The position numbers and the translations under genes were made by a program. Below, one piece after another: positions 1 through 5,360 of a stretch of 6,084 nt of DNA. The notes beneath the pieces were generated by a model. That model searched no databases. It was not told where the DNA came from and worked only from the letters and a program-made list of their open reading frames with translations. Source of the stretch: Acidobacteriota bacterium (GTDB lineage Bacteria; Acidobacteriota; Vicinamibacteria; Vicinamibacterales; UBA8438); NCBI GenBank assembly GCA_012963185.1, contig DTWD01000386.1, positions 1 through 6,084 on the forward strand, read 5' to 3'. Position 1 is the first letter of the stretch. Each line of letters opens with the position of its first letter.

Positions 1-63
1 CCCCCACGAGCCGAAGCTCACTAGCTCCTGAAGCTAGCGCGTCTGCCGTTCCGCCACTTCCGC
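1..63 (-). tRNA. tRNA-Leu (anticodon CAG), partial, 3' end beyond window
   Basis: Read on the minus strand from position 63, the sequence folds as the 5' three quarters of a leucine tRNA. The acceptor 5' strand GCGGAAG (63-57) is followed by TG and a D arm. A perfect 5-bp anticodon stem CTAGC/GCTAG closes the 7-base loop TTCAGGA. The anticodon CAG (30-28) reads the Leu codon CUG. The long variable arm, with stem GAGC/GCTC and a TTCG loop, is the class II mark of Leu, Ser and (in bacteria) Tyr tRNAs. With anticodon CAG this leaves only leucine. The window edge cuts the gene in the T stem, after the run of Gs, so the T loop, the 3' acceptor strand and any encoded CCA are not visible. It is transcribed divergently from sppA. 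Confidence 0.95.
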
Positions 64-81
64 AGTAAGGCAACCAAAGAG

Positions 82-144
82 AGCGAGAGTATATCACTCG
101 CTTTCCCAATTGCTTTTTGTTCCTCATATACTCGCTGAAGCGAG
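82..144. repeat. cluster of four AGCGAG/CTCGCT half-sites between tRNA-Leu and sppA
   Basis: The hexamer AGCGAG or its complement CTCGCT occurs four times in 63 bases: AGCGAG 82-87, CTCGCT 97-102, CTCGCT 131-136 and AGCGAG 139-144. The first pair forms an inverted repeat with a 9-base spacer over the candidate tRNA -10 box. The second pair forms a tight hairpin, CTCGC/GCGAG with a TGAA tetraloop, followed on the plus strand by CTTTTCTT. That second hairpin lies within the probable sppA leader. It could be a weak terminator or leader structure, or the set could be operator half-sites. The sequence alone does not decide. Confidence 0.5.
88..93 (-). promoter_or_regulatory. candidate -10 box for the tRNA-Leu gene
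   Basis: On the minus strand these bases read TATACT, five of six matches to the sigma-70 -10 consensus. They lie about 24 bases upstream of the tRNA 5' end, which would allow a short trimmed leader. The expected -35 position about 17 bases further upstream (around 111-116) has no good TTGACA-like match, so the call is weak. A GC-rich discriminator-like stretch (CTCGCTC) follows the hexamer, as is common for stable-RNA promoters. Confidence 0.3.
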
Positions 145-153
145 CTTTTCTTC

Positions 154-161
154 AAGGAGAT
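154..161 (+). promoter_or_regulatory. Shine-Dalgarno site that fixes the sppA start
   Basis: AAGGAGAT is a near-perfect anti-16S match ending six bases before ATG 168, an ideal spacing. It supports starting sppA at 168 over the in-frame TTG at 117, which would add 17 residues ahead of the membrane anchor and would have this site inside the coding region. A second ATG follows directly at 171 and is a slightly less well spaced alternative. Confidence 0.85.
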
Positions 162-167
162 CATGTA

Positions 168-1886
168 ATGATGTCGAGAGGTATGCGTTTCATTTTGTCG
201 TTTCTTGTGATGGCCGTCCTCATCTCCATATCCGGTGTTGCACTGGTGTATTTCCTGGGAAGTGGCGGCCCAACGATCGAAACGAACTCAATCTTGTGGC
301 TGCGTGTACCGGACAGCCTTGGGGAACAGGAGGCTGACGATATATTTGGGCTCATCAACCAGAGAGATACGGTCCTGTCGCTCGTTAGTACGCTTCGTAA
401 GGCGAAGGTAGACGAGCGGATATCGGCCGTTGTTCTCATTCCGTCAATTGCTGAAGGTCTATGGGGAAAGGTCCAGGAGATTCGAGATGCTGTAACTGAC
501 TTCAAGGCGTCAGGTAAACCGATCGTTGCGTACCTGGAATATGGAACGGGGCAGGCTTACTACCTGGCGTCTGCGTGTGACGAGGTATTTATGACTCCGA
601 CGAGTCCGCTCAATCTCATCGGTGTCAGTAGCTATGCAGTGTTTTTAAGAGAGGCGCTGGATAAAGTCGGTTTTCAGGCGGATATGCTGTCCGCTGGCGA
701 CTATAAAACGGCTGTGAATCTCTATACCGAAACAACCTTTACGCCGGAGCATCGTGAGATGGCTCAATCACTGAATCGCGATCTCTATGACCAGTTGGTC
801 GCTGGTATTGCGGAAGGACGTGAATTAACACTGGCTCGTGTACGTGTACTTATTGATGACGGTCCGTATAAAGCGGCAGACACTGTGCGCGTGGGTCTTG
901 TGGACGCGCTGGTGTATGAAGATCAGTTGATAGATGGGTTGCCGCTCGGCAGTAGTCCGTCGATCGTTGATTATGCAGACTACCGACAGGTGACGTTGCC
1001 CGGTGAAGATGGTTCGCGAGTCGCTCTTGTCTATGCCGAAGGTGTTATCAATTTTGGAACCAATGGAAACGATTTGCAGGGGAACCAAACTGTCGGTTCT
1101 GAAACGCTGACGTCAGCTATTCGAGCAGCGCGTGAAGATGCTGAGATTGAGGCAATTGTTCTTCGAGTTGATAGTCCTGGGGGTGTTGCGGTGGCCGCCG
1201 ACGTGATGTGGCGAGAGCTCGATTTGGCGAGTGCTGAGAAACCGCTCATTGTGTCGATGTCAGATCTGGCGGCGTCTGGTGGCTACTACATTGCAGCTCC
1301 TGCCGATGTGATTGTCGCGCACCCGGGCACGCTTACCGGCTCGATCGGTGTCTACGGCGGCAAGTATGTTGCCGGTGAGACGTTAGAGAAGCTTGGTGTC
1401 AATGTTGAGGTCGTGACTGACGGGACTCATGCTGATCTGTTTTCGCCGACGACTCAATTTTCAGATAGTGCACGCCAAGCGGTACAAGCTCAAATCGATG
1501 ATACTTACGAGCGATTTCTGCAGGTCGTCGCAGACGGTCGTGGGCTCAGTCGTGACCAGGTGCACCAGATTGCGCAGGGACGGGTATGGACTGGTCGCCA
1601 AGCTTACGACAATGGCCTTGTTGATGAATTAGGAGGACTGCACCGAGCTATTGAGATTGCGAAGACAGAAGCCGGCATTGCTGCAGAGACTCCGATCACT
1701 CTGGTGACATATCCGCAACCACGGTCATTCTTCGAAGTGCTTCGGAATTGGTTCGGGATTGGCGTTGCGAGGGGGGCGTTAGAGGTATTGATATCGCCGT
1801 ATGCTGATATGTTGAAAGACGTGCTAGGGCCGTTGCCTCTAGGCTACGTGCAGGGTGCGCCTATGGTACTCATGCCTGTCCGATGA
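168..1886 (+). CDS. sppA: Signal peptide peptidase SppA, 67K (two-domain) type
   Basis: This is a membrane-bound serine/lysine protease of family S49. It degrades signal peptides released after secretion and acts at the periplasmic face of the inner membrane. With the ATG at 168 it has 572 residues, close to the 618 of E. coli SppA. Residues about 7-30 form one hydrophobic anchor. Two related crotonase-like domains follow, roughly 40-260 and 283-510. By family knowledge the catalytic dyad is split between them. The general-base lysine corresponds to Lys180 in GDYKTAV of the N domain. The nucleophile corresponds to Ser370 in the AASGGYY motif of the C domain. The 190-residue spacing is near the 200 of E. 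coli (Lys209/Ser409), so the enzyme looks intact. VDSPGG (334-339), TLTGSIGV (388-395) and GRVWTGRQAYDNGLVDELGG (471-490) are further S49 hallmarks. The gene is monocistronic here and converges on ppiD. Confidence 0.95.
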   Translation: MMSRGMRFILSFLVMAVLISISGVALVYFLGSGGPTIETNSILWLRVPDSLGEQEADDIFGLINQRDTVLSLVSTLRKAKVDERISAVVLIPSIAEGLWGKVQEIRDAVTDFKASGKPIVAYLEYGTGQAYYLASACDEVFMTPTSPLNLIGVSSYAVFLREALDKVGFQADMLSAGDYKTAVNLYTETTFTPEHREMAQSLNRDLYDQLVAGIAEGRELTLARVRVLIDDGPYKAADTVRVGLVDALVYEDQLIDGLPLGSSPSIVDYADYRQVTLPGEDGSRVALVYAEGVINFGTNGNDLQGNQTVGSETLTSAIRAAREDAEIEAIVLRVDSPGGVAVAADVMWRELDLASAEKPLIVSMSDLAASGGYYIAAPADVIVAHPGTLTGSIGVYGGKYVAGETLEKLGVNVEVVTDGTHADLFSPTTQFSDSARQAVQAQIDDTYERFLQVVADGRGLSRDQVHQIAQGRVWTGRQAYDNGLVDELGGLHRAIEIAKTEAGIAAETPITLVTYPQPRSFFEVLRNWFGIGVARGALEVLISPYADMLKDVLGPLPLGYVQGAPMVLMPVR

Positions 1887-1924
1887 GCCGGGGCCTGGTT
1901 GTTAAACTGGATTTAAGGCCTGGT
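1887..1924. repeat. short direct repeat at the sppA/ppiD convergence point
   Basis: The two convergent stop codons are separated by only 15 bases (1887-1901). GGCCTGGT occurs at 1892-1899 and again at 1917-1924. Between the copies lies the small AT-rich inverted repeat TTAAA-CTGGA-TTTAA (1902-1916), which includes the ppiD stop codon. No GC-rich hairpin with a T-tract is visible on either strand, so no intrinsic terminator can be called. The repeat may be chance. Confidence 0.4.
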
Positions 1925-3827
1925 CTAAAACCTCTAAGTCGATATCAATATCGAGTCGTTCTTTGGCGTTCTCCATGTAGGCACTAAAGAACTGATTCTG
2001 TCGTGAAAACAGCAACTCATTCCGGAGTGCATCTTGGTTGGTTGCGAGGTCATCTTCAGAGGCATCTTCCTTTTCTACCAAATGGACGATTGCTGCGGAG
2101 TTTGCCGCTTGAATGACATCGCTCACTGCCCCCGGTTCCATGGCGAATGCGACAGCTTCAACCGGCGAGCTAATACCTACCTGCGGGAATGAGGCTCCAC
2201 GCGCAACGAGTTCACTTGTCCCGACTGCAAATTCGGCCGTTTCAGCTGCTGAGACGAAGTCGTCGGCTGATTTCAGTACCTCCGCCGCTTCATTCGCACG
2301 CTCCAACGCCAGTGCCAGCGACTTCTTTCTGATGACATCTTCACGTACCCGATCGCGGACTTCTTCGATTGGTGGTATATACGGGTCTTGAGTGGCGATC
2401 ACCGTAATGAAGGCGGGCCCAGAAGGCGTGTCAACCCCGGCGACTTCGTTTGGTTCAATGGAAAATGCTTGAGCAGAGACTTGTGGCGCCATTCCGAGAC
2501 CAAGGATTGGTTCTCCACGAGCTGCGAAACCCGATTCCTGTAGTTCGTAGCCACGTGAAGCGGCAGCCTGCGCCAGATCTTCTGGTGTCTCCACTTCGGC
2601 CGCGATCGCTCTGGAAAGCGCTGTCGATCGCGATGAGGCTCGTTCCTGTTTCAGAAGATTCTGAATCGTTGTTTGCACAGTTTCAAATGGTTGTGTGATT
2701 TCTTCTTGTTTTTCGGTTACTTGAATGACGTGATAACCAAACGCGCTCTTGACCGGGTCAGAGATGTCGCCTTCATTCATTTCAAAGGCGGCAGCTTCAA
2801 ATTCAGGGACCATCCGGCCGCGTCCAAAAAGTCCTAAGTCCCCTCCGTTTTCAGCGGTTCCTTCATCATCGGAATGTTCTCGGGCAAGCTCAGCAAAGTC
2901 AGCACCACCGCGAGCTTGGGTCGCGAGGTCGGCCGCGTGTTCAACGACTTCTTCCTCGGTGTCTTCGTCATCAACGCGAAGAAGAATGTGGCTGGCACGT
3001 ACTTGCCCTGGAGTTTGGTACTGCGAAATATTTGTATCGTAGTACTGACGCACCTCATCATCGGTGACGGTCAGGCTGTCAAAGATTTCTGATTCATCAA
3101 CGAGAAGGAAACGCAGTTGCCGTTTCTCAGGAACTTCGTAATTGGCTGCTTCTTCTTCGTAGAGAAGCGAGATGTCATCGTCGGTTGCTTCCGCCTCGTC
3201 ACGAAATTCTGAGGCTCGAAAAGAAATGATATTGACTTTTACCTTCTCGTTACGCCGACGATGTTCTTCGGCGATTTCTTCGTCTGTAACGGTCATCCAA
3301 CTGGTTACTGCCGTTTGTAACCGTTCTAGCATGATTTGTTGACGGATTTCCTCTTCAAATTGCGTCGGATTAATCGGTGGTTGCTGCGTCTGAAGTAGTT
3401 GGTAATACGCACTATCTCCAATGAACTGCCCGTCAACTTGCAACTGTGGAAGCGTAATGATGCGTTCTCGCACTTCAGCATCGCCGACGACAAGACCGAG
3501 ACGTTCTGCTTCAGTGATTGCAGCGTATTCGTCGATCAGTTGCTGGATGATCTGTCGGTCAATTCCAAGTGAGCGAAGAATTTCTTCGGACACATCCCCA
3601 CCTGATTGCAGGCGGTAGTTATTGAGTTGCTGCATATAGATTTGTTGGAATTGGAGTAACGAAATCTCATGCTCGCCCACCCTGGCAATAACGTTTGAAG
3701 GGAGTGTTGGGTCGGTCATCGGGCTCATGGAAACGCCGGGAATGATTGCGATGAACGCCAGCACGACAAGTCCGAGACTCCATTTGAGCCACCTCTTATG
3801 TTGTCGCATTCGGTCAAGCATGGTCAT
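1902..3827 (-). CDS. ppiD: PpiD-like membrane-anchored periplasmic peptidyl-prolyl isomerase/chaperone
   Basis: This 641-residue protein has the architecture of E. coli PpiD (623 residues), a folding factor at the SecYEG exit in the inner membrane. A short basic N-terminus precedes one membrane anchor (about 14-33). A SurA_N/PpiD-type helical chaperone region spans about 43-265. A parvulin domain spans about 275-372, and a long C-terminal region to 641 resembles degenerate repeats of the parvulin tail. The parvulin domain keeps the residues usual in active members: His280 in ASHIL, Asp321, GGDLG, Met339 in RMVPEF and His366 in FGYH. E. coli PpiD lacks several of these and has little isomerase activity, so this homologue may be active; that is inference. 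ATG 3827 is preceded by GGGGAG 11 bases upstream. ATG 3821 is a possible alternative with poorer spacing. SurA-like or PrsA-like naming is possible, but the membrane anchor and length favour PpiD. Confidence 0.9.
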   Translation of the reverse strand: MTMLDRMRQHKRWLKWSLGLVVLAFIAIIPGVSMSPMTDPTLPSNVIARVGEHEISLLQFQQIYMQQLNNYRLQSGGDVSEEILRSLGIDRQIIQQLIDEYAAITEAERLGLVVGDAEVRERIITLPQLQVDGQFIGDSAYYQLLQTQQPPINPTQFEEEIRQQIMLERLQTAVTSWMTVTDEEIAEEHRRRNEKVKVNIISFRASEFRDEAEATDDDISLLYEEEAANYEVPEKRQLRFLLVDESEIFDSLTVTDDEVRQYYDTNISQYQTPGQVRASHILLRVDDEDTEEEVVEHAADLATQARGGADFAELAREHSDDEGTAENGGDLGLFGRGRMVPEFEAAAFEMNEGDISDPVKSAFGYHVIQVTEKQEEITQPFETVQTTIQNLLKQERASSRSTALSRAIAAEVETPEDLAQAAASRGYELQESGFAARGEPILGLGMAPQVSAQAFSIEPNEVAGVDTPSGPAFITVIATQDPYIPPIEEVRDRVREDVIRKKSLALALERANEAAEVLKSADDFVSAAETAEFAVGTSELVARGASFPQVGISSPVEAVAFAMEPGAVSDVIQAANSAAIVHLVEKEDASEDDLATNQDALRNELLFSRQNQFFSAYMENAKERLDIDIDLEVLDQALNPV

Positions 3828-3838
3828 GACGCGCGCTA

Positions 3839-3844
3839 CTCCCC
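3839..3844 (-). promoter_or_regulatory. Shine-Dalgarno site of ppiD
   Basis: The minus strand reads GGGGAG, leaving 11 bases to ATG 3827 and 17 to the second in-frame ATG at 3821. The spacing is somewhat long for the first ATG and too long for the second, so it favours the start at 3827. Confidence 0.55.
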
Positions 3845-3878
3845 TCTAGTTACTCAGTCGCGTTAAGAGCGAACCCTC

Positions 3879-3908
3879 ATTCTAGGGGGAGAAGTTCAAT
3901 GACGGCAA
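3879..3908 (-). promoter_or_regulatory. candidate sigma-70 type promoter of ppiD
   Basis: On the minus strand TTGCCG (3908-3903) and TAGAAT (3884-3879) are separated by 18 bases. The -10 matches consensus at five of six positions and the -35 keeps the leading TTG. Transcription would begin near 3872, giving a leader of about 45 bases that contains the GGGGAG ribosome site. This is the best promoter-like pair seen upstream of ppiD, but it is read by eye only and the consensus of this organism is unknown. Confidence 0.4.
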
Positions 3909-4144
3909 GCAGTTGAGACAGGTCTTTACCTCGTGGGTCAATCGCAGTCCATTTCGTGCGACAGGTTTTGTCACTACCGGAGGTTCAGATTGAATTCTTG
4001 GGGTTCGAAGCGGCTGTTTTTATGGATGGACGAACAGGCGCCGGAATATTTCTTGGTGGTCTGGGTGCCAGATGCACTGGTTTGCACAGCCCCGTGTGAT
4101 ATATTTGCGAGTAGTTAAAGGACTTAGGGGAATTATCAGAACCC

Positions 4145-4234
4145 GCCGGAGCGATGGTTATTCGCTTTTATAGTGCTACGGTTAGGCAACGACGTCTCGC
4201 TGACCTAGCGTCCGCTCCGGCAGTGGGACTCCAC
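4145..4234. other. structured element upstream of mreB (long-range stem plus inner hairpins)
   Basis: A perfect 9-bp inverted repeat, GCCGGAGCG (4145-4153) with CGCTCCGGC (4213-4221), encloses 59 bases. Inside it, 4175-4187 pairs with 4199-4209 over about 11 bp with two single-base bulges, around an 11-base loop. A competing hairpin AGCGA/TCGCT (4150-4154 with 4162-4166) is followed by TTTTA and would break the outer stem. A small GTGG/CCAC hairpin (4223-4226 with 4231-4234) follows directly. No T-tract follows the outer stem on either strand, so it is not an ordinary terminator. It resembles no riboswitch or small RNA family I can name. It could be an mreB leader structure, an independent RNA or a protein-binding repeat. 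Confidence 0.5.
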
Positions 4235-4241
4235 AACAACA

Positions 4242-4257
4242 CTCAATTCCAATTGAG
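4242..4257. repeat. 7-bp inverted repeat CTCAATT-CC-AATTGAG upstream of mreB
   Basis: CTCAATT (4242-4248) and AATTGAG (4251-4257) form perfect arms around a 2-base centre. This looks more like a dimeric protein operator than an RNA hairpin, since two bases are too few for a loop. The AATTGAG arm recurs at 4280-4286, over the mreB start codon, and at 5309-5315, across the mreB stop codon. The site lies directly upstream of a TATAAC hexamer that could be a -10 box. Confidence 0.55.
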
Positions 4258-4258
4258 C

Positions 4259-4264
4259 TATAAC
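4259..4264 (+). promoter_or_regulatory. weak candidate -10 box upstream of mreB
   Basis: TATAAC matches five of six -10 consensus bases. The expected -35 position near 4236-4241 (ACAACA) is poor. Transcription from here would begin only about 10 bases before the TTG start, leaving almost no leader. A second hexamer, TATAGT at 4169-4174, is equally good by itself and would give a leader of about 100 bases, but it also lacks a -35 partner. The true mreB promoter cannot be chosen from sequence. Confidence 0.25.
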
Positions 4265-4281
4265 ACGACGGATATTAGAAA

Positions 4282-5310
4282 TTGAGTTTCCGTTCAATTT
4301 TTTCACTGTTCTCAAATGATCTCGCGATCGACCTTGGTACAGCGAATACCTGCGTGTTCGCGCGTGGCAAAGGGATTGTGCTTAACGAGCCGTCGATTGT
4401 TGCTATCAATATGCGCGATGGAGGCGTAGAGGCCGTTGGGTTTGAAGCAAAGGAGATGTTGGGAAGAACGCCCGGCAATATTGAAGCAATTACGCCCTTG
4501 AGAGATGGTGTCATCGCAGATTTCAAACGGACAGAGATGATGCTGGGGTACTTTATCAAGAAGGCGCACAATCGTACGATGTGGATTAGCCCGCGGATGA
4601 TCATTGGAGTGCCATCCGGAATTACTGAGGTGGAGAAGCGCGCGGTTCGTGACAGTGCCGACAAGGCTGGTGCCTCAGAAGTGCATCTCGTTGAAGAAGC
4701 GATGGCAGCAGCGATCGGCGCTGGTATGCCGATCACGGAACCGTCTGGGAATATGATTGTCGACATCGGTGGTGGTACCACTGACATTGCCGTGATTTCA
4801 TTGGCAGGTATCGCGTATAAGAGTTCTGTTCGCGTGGCTGGTAATGAGATGGACCATGCGATTACTGAGTACATCAAAAAGGCTTATAGCTTATTGATCG
4901 GCGAACGAACGGCCGAACAGATAAAAATGCACGTAGGGTCTGCCTACAAGCTCGACGAGCCCGTTACATATCAAGTGAGAGGGCGGCATTTGATTGAGGG
5001 AGTGCCCAAGACTATTACGGTCACCGATGAGGAAATACGCGGGGCTTTGTCAGATACAGTCGACCAGATTGTCAAAGCGTTGCTCGATGCTCTTGCATGT
5101 ACTCCTCCAGAGCTATCGGCAGATATTGTTGATCGGGGTATTGTCATGACGGGCGGCGGGTCGATGTTGAAAAATCTTGATATACGACTACGTGAGGAAA
5201 CCGGCGTGCCTTTGGCGATGGCGGAAGAACCACTATCTTCTGTTGTGCTTGGTGCCGGGCAAATGTTAAATGACTTCAATTTGCTTCGGAAAATATCCAT
5301 CCCTGAGTAA
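4282..5310 (+). CDS. mreB: Rod shape-determining protein MreB (bacterial actin)
   Basis: MreB is an actin-fold ATPase that forms short filaments on the cytoplasmic face of the inner membrane and guides the elongasome for lateral peptidoglycan synthesis. The 342-residue product is full length (347 in E. coli). Visible landmarks are phosphate-1 DLGTANT (17-23), the VEEAMAAAIG catalytic/connect region (137-146), phosphate-2 DIGGGTTD (161-168), LLIGERTAEQIK (204-215) with the membrane-contact hydrophobic pair, and the adenosine motif TGGGSMLKN (290-298). The N-terminal MSFRSIFSLF is likely the amphipathic membrane-binding segment. The start is TTG. A TAG stop lies two codons upstream (4276-4278), and the next ATG is inside the conserved domain at residue 44, so TTG 4282 is effectively forced. 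The ribosome site is weak (GGA at 4270-4272). mreC follows after 50 bases. Confidence 0.97.
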   Translation: MSFRSIFSLFSNDLAIDLGTANTCVFARGKGIVLNEPSIVAINMRDGGVEAVGFEAKEMLGRTPGNIEAITPLRDGVIADFKRTEMMLGYFIKKAHNRTMWISPRMIIGVPSGITEVEKRAVRDSADKAGASEVHLVEEAMAAAIGAGMPITEPSGNMIVDIGGGTTDIAVISLAGIAYKSSVRVAGNEMDHAITEYIKKAYSLLIGERTAEQIKMHVGSAYKLDEPVTYQVRGRHLIEGVPKTITVTDEEIRGALSDTVDQIVKALLDALACTPPELSADIVDRGIVMTGGGSMLKNLDIRLREETGVPLAMAEEPLSSVVLGAGQMLNDFNLLRKISIPE

Positions 5311-5334
5311 TTGAGTCGCTCTATATATCTTGGT

Positions 5335-5351
5335 GTGTCCTGGAAGGACGC
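5335..5351 (+). promoter_or_regulatory. hairpin in the mreB-mreC gap next to the mreC ribosome site
   Basis: GTGTCC (5335-5340) pairs with GGACGC (5346-5351) over 6 bp, including one G-U pair, around the loop TGGAA. The stem ends immediately before GAGG (5352-5355), the best-spaced ribosome site for GTG 5361. The alternative purine run GGAAGGA (5342-5348) is buried in the hairpin. No T-tract follows, so it is not a terminator. It may tune mreC translation relative to mreB or may simply be incidental. Confidence 0.45.
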
Positions 5352-5360
5352 GAGGCGTAC

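Larger units (their letters stand above)
3828..4281. other. 454-base divergent intergenic region between ppiD and mreB
   Basis: No convincing gene is visible in this stretch. The left part holds the ppiD ribosome site and a plausible ppiD promoter. The middle part, about 3910-4130, has two short overlapping open frames (GTG 3933-4118 and GTG 3956-4099). Neither has a recognisable product, a good ribosome site or family-like residues. The right part, about 4140-4281, is dense in inverted repeats and leads into mreB. The region must carry the regulatory signals for both divergent genes. Its length leaves room for a small RNA or a degraded gene. Confidence 0.6.

Noticed and set aside
110..132. 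TTGCTT (110-115) and TATACT (127-132) as an sppA promoter
   Set aside because: The spacer is only 11 bases, too short for a sigma-70 promoter, and no -35-like hexamer lies 17 bases upstream of TATACT.
117..167. 17-residue N-terminal extension of sppA from TTG 117
   Set aside because: The strong AAGGAGAT site at 154-161 is correctly spaced for ATG 168 and would lie inside the coding region if TTG 117 were used; no ribosome site precedes 117.
3999..4015. GGGGTTCGAAGC as a tRNA T arm
   Set aside because: The flanking bases do not form a T stem, and no acceptor, D or anticodon arms can be found at the right distance.
3956..4099. 47-codon open frame from GTG, with a glycine-rich end (TGAGIFLGGLG)
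   Set aside because: It overlaps the previous frame, lacks a clear ribosome site and cannot be tied to a family. A decayed gene remnant is possible but unsupported.
3933..4118. 61-codon open frame from GTG in the ppiD-mreB gap
   Set aside because: It has no ribosome site and its composition (many Cys, Trp and Phe) resembles no known family; it is best treated as chance.
4145..4221. Outer inverted repeat as a bidirectional intrinsic terminator
   Set aside because: No T-tract follows the stem on either strand, and the 59-base loop is too large for a typical terminator.
4275..4877. Long (200-codon) open frame on the minus strand opposite mreB
   Set aside because: It lies entirely antisense to the conserved mreB frame, its protein is low in recognisable motifs and rich in Ser, Ile and Pro as expected of an antisense shadow, and it has no independent support.
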